Below, piece by piece: positions 44,691 to 57,000 of a DNA stretch of 64,000 nt. The stretch is from NCBI GenBank assembly GCA_003116995.1, contig BDSL01000163.1, forward strand, positions 1 through 64,000. The letters run 5' to 3'. The notes beneath the pieces are model-generated. The model searched no databases and had not been told where the DNA came from. It was given only the letters and a program-made list of their open reading frames with translations. The stretch is from Yamagishiella unicocca (taxonomy: Eukaryota; Chlorophyta; Chlorophyceae; Chlamydomonadales; Volvocaceae). Positions within the stretch are counted from its first letter, which is position 1. Each line of letters begins with the position of its first letter. Position numbers and translations under genes: made by a program.

Positions 44691-47424
44691 ATGCTTGCAG
44701 CTCGTAAGCTCATCACATTGGGCATAACAGGACCCCGCAGTCCGGTCGCATTACCTTTACGAAACTTATCATCACGTAGTAAACCTACCTCTATGGCTGC
44801 CGCATCAGACAGTACGGTTCCGCAGTCAGGTGGCGCCAGTGAGCCGGCCCCTCCAGCACCAGAGGATTATAGCGACCGCTGGGAAGCTATCTGGGGCGCT
44901 GGATTGCAGCGCGGACAGGCCAGTAGCTCGTCGCCGCTTCAGGTGGAATGTCTGCCCCTGCACGCCTAACTCTGTGTCCCCGCGTCGGGCCGCCCCCCTC
45001 CCCCCCTCGCAAATCGCATATCGCAGCGCTTCGACGCCGCGGCGGCCTCCCCCGCCATCGTCGACCTTTTGAAATCGGGGAGGGTGGATGTCAAGGGCAA
45101 GCGAGTGCTGGTGCCAGGGTGCGGGTGAGGTCGGGTGGGGCCGAGATTGGGCGGGGTGGGTTGGGGCCGTGACGGGGTGGGGCCGTGGCGGGGTGGGGCC
45201 GTGGCGGGGTGGGGCTGTGACGGGGTGGGGCTGTGGCGGGGTGAGGCCGTGGTCGTGGCCGGGTGGGGCTGTGGTCGTGGTCGCTGTGACGCTGCAAACT
45301 GCACGCCCGTGTCACACAAAGGACTGATACCGCACAGCCCGTGTAGAGCCGCGGCGGGGCACCTACCATGCTATCATGCACACACATGGCATTGAGGCAC
45401 AGTCACCTGCTGCGCCCCTACCTGCGAGTCCCCCCTGCGCCCCTGGGCCCCGACTTGCACCACGCCCCCTCCTCCCCTCCGAAACCAACAGCCCCCGCCC
45501 CCCAATTGACACGCCGGTGCCGCGCACACCTTGCCGTGCATCGCCATGGGGCCATGCCGCGCAGGCGCGGCTACGACCTGCCCGTCTTCCTCGCGGCTGG
45601 CGCAAGCCAAGTTGTCGGACTAGAGCTGTCGTGCACTGCCGCGAAGGAGGCGGAGGCGTACCTGGACGAGGCCATGGCGGCGGCAAAAGGTGCTGTTGCC
45701 GGGGACAGGGCGGCGATGCAGATTGCGGTCGGCGACTTCTTCTTGTGGACGGATGCGCAAGGCGACAGCAGCTGGGACGTCGGCTTCGACTACACGTGAG
45801 CACTACCGGCAGGAGAAGCAGGACGAGGACCGGGGGGGGAGGGGGGGTTAGGGCGTTGGGTGCGGCGGGAGCAGGAGGGGACGGGGGCGTGGCGAGAAGA
45901 CCCGGTTACACGACGTGGGGGGAAACGGAAGGCGGCAACAAGCCGGCGAATAGTCTTCGGACACGCATCTGAGTGCGCATGCCGGAAAACTTGGGTTAAC
46001 TACCGAGGAACCTGTGGATATGGCCCGTCGGTGGCCTGTTAGGGGGAAAGAAACAAACTAGAGTGTGGCAGCATATGAGGCGCAAATGGGAGAGCTGGGG
46101 TGGCGGGCTGGGACTGGGTGCCGGGTTTAGTAAGCTGCAACCTTTGGTGGATACAGGGATGGGAAGGGGCAGGGTCGGCGGCCCCATGGGTCTGCTCGTC
46201 GACCCACGGGTCTCCTCTCATTACCCCCATGCGGCCGTACCGAGGCGCCCTGCGTCGCAGGCGCCGCTCAGCTCGCGGCAGCGAACTCCCCCGGGTTTCC
46301 TCTCATTACCCCTTCTTCCCCCCCCGCTTCTCTGAGTAACCGGGTCTTCCCGCCACCCCCAAGTTCTCCTAATCAAACAAAGTGCCCTCCCAAACTTATT
46401 CGCCTGCTAGTTTTCCGCCTCCTTGTCCAATGTCGTGTACTCTGGTTTCCTCGCCCGCGCCCCCCCCCCCCCAGCTTCGGCTGCGCCATGCATCCCAGCA
46501 TGCGCCGGTCGTGGGCCACCCACTGGGGCCGCCACGTGCGACCCGGGGGTCTGCTGGTGACGCTGGTCTTCCCCATCAAGCCGGACGCGGACTCCAACGT
46601 GGGGCCGCCCTTCCCCGTGTCGCCGCAGCTCTACACGCAGCTGCTGGGGCCGCACGGTGAGCCGGGGAGGGGGGAAGCGGAGGGGGGAAGAAGAGGCGCG
46701 TGAGGGGAGTGAGAGGACGTGCGGGGGCGGCCCTGGCGGCCCCGTGGGGAGGCGGTTCTGGGGGAGGGGCGTGTGTATGACCGCGTCTGGGGAGTCCACG
46801 TTGGTGTTGGGCTCGTTGGGGTAAGGATTGGGGGCGCGTAGTGATTGTGTGGGTTTGGTGCTGGGGTGGGTTGGGGGGAAGGGTTTCATGGGGACACGCG
46901 GGGTTGGGGATGGTACGATGGTACGGAGACCGTTCGGCGGCGAGTGCCGCACCTTTGAATCGGGGGTGGTGGCCGCGGCGGCGGCTGTTAGGGGCGACCC
47001 AAGGGTCAGCTGGATGCCTTAGAACGCGGGGCAGCGCATGTCGCCAGCGCATTTGAAACCGCCTTCCTTGCATCATAGTACGGCACGGCGAAGCATCATG
47101 GTACGGCGAAGCGACAGATGGAGACAGGAGGTCAGGGTTGCAACCCCGGGTTGCGCCATGTACGACATCAAGGCGCTCCTGCGAAAAGGCGGTTGTCAGT
47201 TGGGTGCGCAGGAGTGTGTTATTATGAGCTCTGTTTAGCGTCAGCGGGGCTTGGGTCTTCTTTGCGCACCAGTTTACGGCCCCCCTGCGTACGTACACCA
47301 CCTCCCCCTCCCCTCGCCTGCTGCTGCAGGATTCGAGTGTATCTTCGAGGAGGCGGTGCCTTCGGAGCTGAGCCACCCCCCGAGGGCCGGCATTGAGGCG
47401 ATGATGGTGTGGCGCAAGAAGTGA
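44691..47424 (+). CDS. TPMT-family thiol/halide S-adenosylmethionine methyltransferase
   Basis: Exons 44691-44942, 45027-45124, 45565-45795, 46475-46656 and 47330-47424 give 285 aa. Family hallmarks in order: the Trp-rich entry YSDRWEAIWGAGL (residues about 60-72), the SAM-binding motif VLVPGCGRGYD (about 111-121), GDFFLW before the substrate loop, FDYTFGCAMHPSMR (about 191-204), then RPGGLLVTLVFP, and a C-terminal GFECIFEEAVPSE. These fit the plant and algal harmless-to-ozone-layer / thiopurine methyltransferase group, which methylates thiols, thiocyanate or halides. The first 35 residues are basic and Ser-rich with few acidic residues, like an organelle transit peptide. A second Met at 44793 (MAAASDS) would give a cytosolic form. 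The first donor adds a short Ser-rich insert before the RFDAAAASP segment, and a rarer gc donor upstream is possible. Confidence 0.88.
45166..45250. repeat. About 18-bp G-rich tandem repeat in a methyltransferase intron
   Basis: Intron 2 holds four to six imperfect units of ggccgtggcggggtgg type. The plus strand is strongly G-rich and could form quadruplex structures. There is no coding role. Confidence 0.7.
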
Positions 47425-49387
47425 TGCGGCCCCCCAGCCGCCGCAGCAGCAGCAGGAGACGGAACGTGACTCCTGGCGACGCGTGTGATCGGTTGGCGGT
47501 TGGGATCAGTGGGCCTGATGACGATGCTGAGCTGTTCGGCTGACGTGCTGGCGAGAGGCTGACCTGGCTCGGGCGGCATCGCCCTTGCGTACGAACAGCG
47601 CCCGCGTACGTACAAAGCTACAAACGGCACCCGCTCCGTACGCGTACGTCAGTTGGTCGCACGCGTCAGCAGTACGCGTTTCCACCCTAGGTGGACGGCA
47701 CGGGGCTTCGGCTGCTGGTCGTCGTCCATCCCAGTCGCAACCGCCGAGAGAGCGGCTTTCGCCGGCTGTGTGAGATCCCTAGTGTGCGTCCATGAGCGGG
47801 TGCGGAGGGGGGAGCAGCCGGCCGCGAATGACGCTGACGGCGTAGCCAAGAGGGACGCGATGAGCGCTACACGAGGCCGAGCCGCCAGCCCTGGACACTG
47901 CAAGGTTATCCAGGGATTTGCATTTGCCCCCTGTGTACAGGAACCCCCATTGTAACAGTTACCACCGCTACGACGACTCCGCCTCAACTAGGATTCGCCT
48001 AGCTGCTGTGTCGGTCAGCTCCGTTTCGCCGCTTCGCGCCGTCTCACCCATGCCGCCTGGAAATTTTGGCGGCGTCCATGATACGATCTGGCTCAGCGTA
48101 CGGCATGTAGCCAGGGCTCTGCGCCTCCGCCCGGAGTCGCACGCCGCCCTCGCGCCTCCTCACGCTAGTTCGATCCGACCACTGTGGCGGCCCGGACACA
48201 ACAGCACAGCACCGCCAGGGGGTTTGATAATAGAATCCGCGAATCCACGGCCGACAAACCGAGGGCGGTGACCGCCAGGGGGGTCCCGCCCTCATCCGCC
48301 TGCAGGATCCCTGTCCATAGCCACCAGCCGTGCGCGCCCGCCATCGCACCCACCCACCCATCTCCGGGTCCTTAATTATTGTGGTTCGATTCACCAGCAG
48401 GCATAGCAGCCGGGCGCGGCATTCGGCGCTCGACCTCCGGCTTTGGCTACCTACACCGCGTCCTCCAGCACGCAATCTTCAAGCCGCGTGTGCCAAACGT
48501 TTTCCTGCCCGGCTTTACTTAGTTTCTAGGTGCCGACCTACGGGCTTCCTCGCAAACGTCAAACCCATCCATTCCTCGACAGCCAGGCGTCCATTGGGCC
48601 GCACCCCGGCACCGCACCGGCACCGCACCGCTCCGGAACCGCATTCTCATCAACTGCCCATCCCGCTTATGGCTGCCGGCGCCGACAACTGGTTGGAGCG
48701 GTGTCCTAGCAGCGGCGCCTCAGCCGACGGGCCGCCGGGAAACGGAACCCTTTTTCAAATGTCCTCGACCGGGCCGACGCCTCTTTCAATCCGCTCCACG
48801 CCGCTCCATCAGCGCCCTGTCAGCCACAGAGGCCTCACCCACATCGCCTTCCCCTGCCCCCCCCTGTCCCGGCCCCTCCACGGCTCTTCCGCACAACCCT
48901 CCACGTCGGCGGGCCCCAGTGCCCATATCCACCCGCCCGCCCATCCACGACTCATCGCTCGTAGCTCTCGCCCCAGGTGCACACCCCACGCTGGCTCAGT
49001 GCCCAGGTAACACAAGCCCTATCTGCTGCCCCCGCGCAGGCTGCAGTCCGCAGCCTACTGCCGGCTCAGGCTTCACGCTGCTGCCGCGGGGCCAACCCTT
49101 CACGCCGCCGCCGCAGGGCGCTCCCCCAGGCTGCCGTGTGTTGGCTGGCATATGCTGCACAGTACAACCGGTACCCGCGGTGCTGGCGGCCCCCCGGGCC
49201 CGCTGCCACTGCCACTGCTGCTGCCGCAGCCACTGCCGCCGCCGCCGCCGCAGCCACTGCCGCAGCAGCACATTCGCGACCGTGTGTTATTTACGAGGAT
49301 AACATGGAGGGGGGGGGAAGAGATCCCGGCATGCGTGTCCGTGTGCGTGTGTGTGTACGGGGTCTGGGGTCCGGGGTCTGGGGTTGC
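47425..49387. other. Convergent intergenic region between methyltransferase and BUB3
   Basis: Both flanking genes end here. TGTAA at 47951 is a possible distant polyadenylation signal for the methyltransferase. A copy of the gtcggccgtggattcgcgg repeat lies in inverted orientation at 48236-48260, and a gccactgcc/gccgcc run lies near 49200-49260. A C-rich frame at 48330-49010 has no protein-like features. No gene is supported. Confidence 0.4.
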
Positions 49388-52300
49388 TCACGCCGCCACC
49401 TTGCGCGCCTTGGGCCGCACCTCCACGTCCTGCACCGCCCGCACGTAGATGGCGTCGGCGGGGTGGTCCCGCTCGCCCTGCTCGTACGCGTACGACGACG
49501 CCACCGCCAGCATCTCGCCCGTGCGCGAGAAGCACATGGAGGCCACTGCGGCGGGGTAGCGGGCGGTCTGGAAGAGCCGCTTCTTGTTGTCGCCGTCCCA
49601 GATGCAGATGACGCCGTCGCCGCCGCCGGTGGCGAAGGTGCCGTACCCTACGCCATTGGGGGCCGGCAGGCGCGTGCAGGGTGTTAGGAATATTACCCCC
49701 GGGGGTTTGGCGGGGGACGTGGGGCGGCGACCCAACCCCCGACCGATCGTCTGCCGCCGCGCACCCACGTCTGCTCTAAACGGTGTTTTTTCTCGCATCC
49801 ACGGGTCTTCCTCAAAACCCACCCACCCACCCGCGTCGCTCCCCTCGTGGGTGCTTCTACTCCACGTGACAGGACAAGCCAAACCGAGCAGAGCGTGTCG
49901 TGATGTCGCCGTGGGGCCGGTCACTTGGCGCCGACCCCCAGGGGGCAGCAGCGTGGAGGCCAACCTGAAGCGCCCGTCCGTCGCCCGACTGGCGCCTGCG
50001 GGCAGCCCACCACCTCGCACCCCGCTCTCTCTTGCCGTCCCCCCCCTCGTGTCTCTAACCCCTCCCTTGCCTCCCTCTCTCGCCCAGTCCAGCTCACCTG
50101 GCCTCGGCCGCCCTCCCCATCCTTCGTCTTCGCTACCCCACCCCACTTTCCTCCAGCTTCAATGTCTTTCTCCTTTGTCGGCCCACCCCACTTTCCTCCG
50201 GCTATGATGCTTTTGCCTTTGTCGGCCCGCCGCCGGCTTCCTGCCTGGACCCCACCCCCGCCCCCGGGTACATTCCAAACGAGTGTCCCAAACACATACC
50301 AACTTATATCTTAGGCGCCGACCTCCGCGTTCCCTCCCCGCCCCCCGAACCGCCACGTGGCCCCTTACCCGAGTGGAACGCAATGGAGTGCACGGGGAAC
50401 ACCGTGTCCTTGCCGCCCTCGTTGCGGCGGTGGCACTTGAAGGCGTATTTGTTGGCCTGTGGGTGGGGCGGGGGGTGGAGGGGGGGCCGCGGGGGGGAGG
50501 AGGATGGTGGGGGCTGGCAGGGTGCCGGGCGGAAGACGGCGCAGGATCTTTTTTATGCCCCCCCAGCAGCGCCCTCCTGCCCGCCCCCCCCGCCTGCCTG
50601 CCAACCCCAGGGCCATACGCGCAAGGCGTACTACTAGGACGCATTCCCGGCCTGGCGGCCTCGCCGTCTGACACGGCTCCGCGTGCATCCCGCAACGACA
50701 CGCCGCCTCCTACCACCCCCCTGCTTCCCGCTCCCTACTTCCCGCCCTCTGCACCCCGCCCCCACACACAAGCCCCGCCCCCCACACACAAGCCCCGGCC
50801 CCGCCCCCACCTGCGCGTCCGCCGCGTCGAAGAACTCCATCGCCACCCGCCCCTCCACGGAGCCCAGAGCGTACCCCCGCCCGTCCGTGTACACCGCCAG
50901 GGAGCGGGTCTGGAACTTGAGCGACGACTCGCGGTGCTGCTCCGGACCCTCCGCACCCTGACCGCCAGCTAGCCTGATAGCGGGAGCAGAGGGAAGGAGG
51001 AGGGTCGGGGGAGGGTCGGGGCGGGTAGGGAGGGGCGGGTAGGGAGGGGCGGCAGGCCGAGGGAGGGTTGGGGGCGTGGACAGCCCCAGGTAGGGGCCAC
51101 AGCACTCGGGGAATGCAGCAGTTGTTGTCGTACCGTACGTCAGCAAATGAAGGAAGCTGCCAGCGCGTCGTTACACCGGTCCTACGGCCAGGTGCCTACA
51201 GCTGCATGCACACTGCGTCGATTGCCGCTGTGCCGTCGCCGAGCCCCGGCCTGCTTCGGCATCTGCTCAAACTTGCTGCTCGCAAGCCGCAACTCGCTCC
51301 TTGCCCGTTGCCGACCAAACAGGCTCCGAAACCGCCTCCCGTCCCCTCAAGCCACCCCATGTGCCCAAGCGCCACCATGGCGGTTTCCGACCCCTGTCGA
51401 CGTCCCCTCCCGCCCTCCCGCCCGCAGCCCCACCCCCCTGCCCCTTCACCGACACCACCTTCACCTCGCAACCCCGGTCGCCCTGCACTTCCCCCAGACT
51501 GGCAGCCCCGTGCTCCTCTCCAACGGATTGCCCCTCCCTCCCCCGTCGTTCGTCCCAACGCCGAAGCAGCCCTCACCACACTCGCCCCGCTCGCCCTGCC
51601 CCGCTCACCCTGCCCCGCTCGCCCTGCCCCGCTCGCCCCGCCCCGCTCGCCCTCCGCCAGCGAACCCATTCTCACCAGCAAGATTACCCTCTCCCCGCCC
51701 AGAACCCGGCCCCTCTTCCCGGCCCCTACCTCCGTATGTCGTATATGAGCACGTGCCTCCCCGAGGTCCCCACCACGAGCCGATCGTGCCCGGCCGACAT
51801 GGCGTACACCTTGCCGGGCAGGTTCACCATCGCCACACAGTTCTGACCGGGAGGGGCGCGGGGGTCCCACAGCCGTAGCCCTTGATCCCAGCTGCCGCTG
51901 GCCAGAAGCCCTGAGGCGGGGAGGGGGTGGGCGGGGAGACCCGATTACAGGAGACATAGGAGACGGAGGACAGAAACTAGCCGTCGAATGGTTTTGAGAG
52001 ACACGTTGGAGTGTGTATGCCGGAGGTCCGTGTTGTAGCGGGGTTCTACTAGATTCACGCTACAACATCGGGGGGGTTGGGCGCAGGGGCGGGGAAAACC
52101 ACGGACACGAGGTAGGAGAAGGAGGGGGTGAGGGGCGGGGGTCGAGGCGGCCGCGGCACGTGACGGGATGTCGTACACGTGCCCCAGCACAAAGCCGGCG
52201 GGATGTGGTGCGCGGGGGGTGGTGTGTGTCTAGCGGGAAGGGGCGGGGTGCGGTGCGGCGTGCGGTGCGAGGTGCGGCGCGGGGCTGTGAGGGGCTGCGA

Positions 52301-53343
52301 GGTCTGGTGTCATCCGGTGACCATAGTCGTGAAGGAATGAGGCGTTCATCGACCCCCGCCTCCGGTGGCGTCCGTCCGTGCTGGTCAGCCCACCGTCCCG
52401 GCTCACGACCCACTAAGGACGCCGTACCTTGCGCCGGTAGGTACAAGAGGGACTGCACCGCCTTGGAGTGCGACCCGACAACACCGCTGGCCGTGGTCTG
52501 AAGGTCATACCTGCGGCAGCAGCGGCGGAGTTGGCGTCATTGCGGAGGAGGTGGCGGGGTGGGTATCACGGCGGAGGGGACGGTATCGGTGTCATGGCGG
52601 AGGGGTCGCGGGGGGTACGGTGCGACCTGGCTGCCTGCGGCGTCCACCTGCTGCCAGTGCCCTGCGCTGACCGCTGACCGCAGTCGCCTGCCTTGCCCCT
52701 GGGTCCCAGACGATTTCCCCCAACATCCTGTCCATTTCATGTCAACGATTTTTATGCCATCCCCTTCCAAGCTATCAGAGCGCCCCGGACGTGCGCCCGG
52801 CGCTGTCCGCTGCCGGTCCGCTGCTGGCGGCAGCCGCTCACCGCTTCACTTGTCCGTCCAGCCCGGCAGCATACACCGTGGTGTCGTTTTCGAAGCAGCA
52901 GTCCAGCAGAGGTGCTTGGTGCGGGTACGACGCACGTGGCAGGCGCGTGACGCCGTCGTACAAGTGGAGGCTCTGCACACCCCAGTTGGCAACCAGGCGC
53001 AATCAGGTTGGGGCCGTGGGTTTACGTCCGCGCATGTCCCGACCCCGTGCCGCCGGCAATTCTGGGGACTGTGTAAATGTGCGTGCGAGCAAGCTAGCAA
53101 ATGGGGTGTATGGCAAGCAACTTCGCCGTTTGCTGCGCCCCGAGGGCCGGCTTGGAGGAGGCCGGAGATCGCCCAACGCCGGCTGAGGACGGAGCTGAGT
53201 CGCCGCGTCTTACAGATAGGGCTCACCTTGTCCCAAGAGGACGCCAGCAAGAGGTCGCTGGTTTGGCTAAACACAACTCGCGAGATGCCATCGCTGGGTG
53301 GCGTCTCTACAGGTTCTCCAAGGTACGCTGGCGGAGCAGCCAT
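49388..53343 (-). CDS. BUB3: BUB3 spindle-assembly-checkpoint WD40 protein
   Basis: Seven minus-strand exons: 53227-53343, 52842-52972, 52428-52510, 51730-51910, 50811-50973, 50369-50456, 49388-49647. Phases agree throughout and the product is 340 aa, close to the 326-341 aa usual for BUB3. BUB3 is a seven-bladed propeller that recruits BUB1 and BUBR1 to kinetochores. Recognisable segments in order: [12 protein letters not shown] and LLLASSWDK (blade 1), [66 protein letters not shown] segment (here [11 protein letters not shown]), [51 protein letters not shown] and [14 protein letters not shown]. The [15 protein letters not shown] and KKRLFQ segments separate it from the relative RAE1. Introns carry dispersed repeats. 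It is head-to-head with the SFI1-like gene. Confidence 0.93.
51582..51655. repeat. 15-bp tandem repeat in a BUB3 intron
   Basis: About five units of cctgccccgctcgcc with few changes lie within the BUB3 intron between exons 5 and 4 (50974-51729). Confidence 0.7.
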
Positions 53344-54011
53344 AAAGCCGATGGGCTGATGGCTGCCGCGTCAGCAGCAAAGAGCAGGCCCAGCCGCCCT
53401 TCCCTCCCGCCAATCACTCCTACGCGTCAGCAATACCTATGCGTGTTGAGCCTAAAACGCATACATCATAAATGGATGATAACAGATTACAAATCACTCG
53501 CACTATTGCGCAGGCACTTGGACCTTCGCGTTAATGTGGATCGTTGAGCTAGACACTATCAGAGCACCTAAAGTAAGTGGAGACGTTCTCAGGGGCGTCT
53601 ATCTTAGAATCAATTCAAGAACACGATGCACATGGTTGGCACCATAGAGGTACGGTACGGGTTGCGCGTTTCGGGTTGGCAGGTCCGTGCATGATGCATG
53701 CATAGTTGGAAACCCGCCAAAACAGATTTCCCCTCAGCAAGCAGATTATAATTGTTTACAGTCACACTGGGCATTTAATAACGGCGAGCCAATATTTTCC
53801 CGAGTTATTCAGTGCTTCGCCCGGAAGGTGTACCTAGCGAATGCCCTGGTGACCTTTGATCATCAATGTGGCATCAACATGGTGGCATTACTTTCAGTTC
53901 CTAGGTTTCATGATCGGCGAACTTCTGCAACCGCACTCTAATCCACTCCAGCTGGGAACTCGCTTCGCTTAGGACTAATCCTTGGTTGTGGCAGGATTAA
54001 TACGGTGCAGT
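53344..54011. promoter_or_regulatory. Divergent promoter region of BUB3 and the SFI1-like gene
   Basis: 668 bp separate the two start codons, which point away from each other, so both promoters must lie here unless 5' untranslated exons reach further. The region is AT-richer than its surroundings (for example cagattataattgtttaca near 53741). I could not identify a specific shared element by eye. Confidence 0.5.
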
Positions 54012-57000
54012 ATGTCTGAAATGTTAGAGGAGACTGGCTCTGTGCAATTGGCAGAGGAGTTGGACGCCTCTCAACTTCCTGAAGAGCTGGAGCCACTTGC
54101 GGATACCGACGCAGCGCCGGAGGAAGACGAACCGCAGGATGACATGCTGTTCGACATGGAGCCCAGCCTTCTAGCCTCTCCGGAGCCACCGACGGATACC
54201 GGCAGCGCTACTGGACCCCATGGCGACGACGTTGATTTCCCCTCGTCGCGTAACTCCCCGGACATTCCCGGCGCTTCGTCGGTTTACATCAGCCGCTGGG
54301 ACCCTCGCGCAAACCAGTCGCAGTCGCCCCGCTCCGAGCACAGCTCCCACTCTTCGGTTTACCCCGGCGCCTCCAACCGAACCAGCGTGGCCGGCGGTAA
54401 GCCCATCGTCACTTAACGCCGTCGCGCATTTCCGCTGTCTGCTTTGGCCTTGAACTCGACACGGAGCCTTCGGGGTGAGCCCCTTCGCCGGCACTTCATC
54501 CCCAGCAGTTGGGCAGTGGCCTGCCAAAACCGGCCCGCCATCCGCCCAGTAGCCGTATCGTTTAGCGGCGTGCCGGCCGTTTGGCGTATCGCCAAGCGAA
54601 TTGTGTAGGAGTAGCAACGCACGGGTCCCACCGGCACGCATCACGCCTCGTCCCCAACGGGTTTTAGCACGCCCGCCTCCGCACCCCTCGCATGCCCCGC
54701 AACAGGCCCCGAGCCGCGCAGCTTGCTGCGCTCTAGCGACCGGAAGGCCGGCCTGGACACGGGTGACGTCATCATGCTGATGCACAAGGTACGGCGTACG
54801 ACAGGGGTTGTAGCTGGCGCTGGACGCAGGGGCGCGGCGTCGGGGATCGGCCCGAAGGGGTTTTTTTGGCGGTTGAGAGTGAGGGTAGGGTTGAGGTTGA
54901 GGTTGGCACCAAGGCCCCATCCCACTCCCTTGGTCAGACCACGGTCTGCGCCACGTGCTAGGACCCAGGAGTCTCAACCCGGCGCGCCTGCTTCCCTCCG
55001 GCCCCCTCCTCCTCTCCTCCACACACACAGGGCCGGCCGTACATGGCCATCCAGGCGCAGCTGCCGTACAAGGACGACGCGTGGCACACGTGCCTGGAGC
55101 TGCCGGCGGAGGGTGCGGCTCCGGAGAGCGAGGCGCTGTCGTACCTGGAGGTCGTCAAGCAGGTGGGGGCGGACGGGGGGGAGGGGGGGAGGGGGCCGGG
55201 CGGGGGGTTTCGAGGAAGACCCGTGGATGCCAGGAAAAACCGTTTAGAACAGACGTTTTGAGATGCATGCAGGGCGGGGGGGCGGGCCGTGTTGGGGTTG
55301 GGACCTTAAGATCCTGAATGTATCCCATGTTCCACCAGTAGCAGCCGCACGTAGTTGGGGGGGTTCGAGGGAAACCCGTGGATGTCCGAAAAAAAATCGT
55401 AGTTGGGGGGGGGGGGGAACACAAAGCAATACAATCGGGAGCGAGGCAGTGCGTACAGGCTGTTACGTGCTCCCCTTCCTCCTCCTCCACTCCGTCCACT
55501 CCTCCTCCGCCTGCTCCTCCTCGCCTTCCACGCACTCACCCCCAACCTCCCGCCCTCCAACCACTCCCACCCTCCAACCGCCCCCTCCACGGGTCTTCCT
55601 CGAAACCCTCCAACCGCTCCCACCCTCAGGGCCCCTACCTGGGCTTCCGCTCGGGCGCTGCGGGCAACCGCTTCATGCAGCCCCGGCGCAAGGCCCCCCA
55701 CCGGCTGGTGTTCTTCAACCAGAACTGCGGCGTGTGGGAGCAGTGGGACGTGCTGGGGGACGACTGGCGGGCGGCGCCCTGGTCCTCGCTGCATGTCGTG
55801 TTTCGGAGCAGGCGGCTTCCGCAGGTGCGGGGAGCGGGGAGGGGAGGGGGACAGGGGGCTGGCTGCCTCGCGGGCGCTGGCGGCGGCTGGTATTGCGAAA
55901 CCACGTGATGCGGTCGCTAACGGAATAACCGACAGGGGTCCGGAGACGATGGGAGGTCAGGCGACCTCTAGCAGGGGCAGGTCAGGTGGGGGGGGACTGG
56001 GGGGGGGACCTGCGGGTCCGCTCATCCATCCTCACACTGGTGCTGCGGTTTTATCGCACTGCAGGCAGGTGGCGGTGTTAGGCGCAGCTAGCGCAGCGTG
56101 GGGCGCGGTGCTTGGCCCCTCCCGCCTCTTGCCTTCGTTTCTTTGCCCACCTTCCTGCTCCGATGGTTTCCTTTTTCGTACACGGGTTTTCCTTGCACCC
56201 CCCCCCCGTGGCGAGCGGGCTTCTCGCCACCCCCCTGCCACCCTGCACCAAACGTTTCCTAATCGTTTTTTCCTTTCACTTTTCTGTGCCGACCGACCCA
56301 CGGGTTCCCTCCCACACACCGGTCTTCATGCCACCCCCTCGAAACCTAACCCGTTTCCTAACCCGTTTTTCTTTTGTGCACGGTTTTCCCTTGCAACCCC
56401 CCAACCCTCACTCCGCTGGCCCCGCAGGTGCAACTGGCGGTGGACGTGGTTCGTGTGGGCTGCTTCTCGTCCCCCGGGGGCCCCCCCACCGGGCCCCCCT
56501 TCGCGCCCACCCCCCGCTCGCTGCTTCCCGTCATCCCCGAGGACAGCCAGCTGGAGGACAATAACCTGAGGAGGATCAGCAACGTGCTGATGCTGGTGGG
56601 TGTGGGGGGGGGCCGCAACGTGCTGATGCTGGTGGGTGGAGGGGGAGCAACGTGTTGGGCGTGCGAGGCAAAGTGGCGGGGTGGCTGAGCGGCTGGGCAC
56701 CCGGATCGCTGATCCCCTCGTGGGCATGGTGTTTTTGCGCTGACCTCCCGCACTCCCTCCAACTTGTTCTCTTGCCAGTATTTCCCTCCTCCTCCTCCTA
56801 TGTCGTTTAAGCGGGGGCCCCCCCTGGACCATCACCTTCACCCCCCTCGGTTTGTCGGCCGTGGATTCGCGGACTCTCTTAGGACGGAACCCCCTGCGTT
56901 ATCAATGTCGTGTAACCGGACTTTACGCCCCCCCAACCCCTGCGAACGGGTACCTCTCCCGCCCCCGGGCCCCCAACGTCAACGGGTTTCTCTTCCCCCC

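Noticed and set aside
48330..49010. 226-codon Pro/His/Arg-rich frame
   Set aside because: It lies in C-rich convergent intergenic DNA, has no domain, and overlapping frames in other phases are similar.
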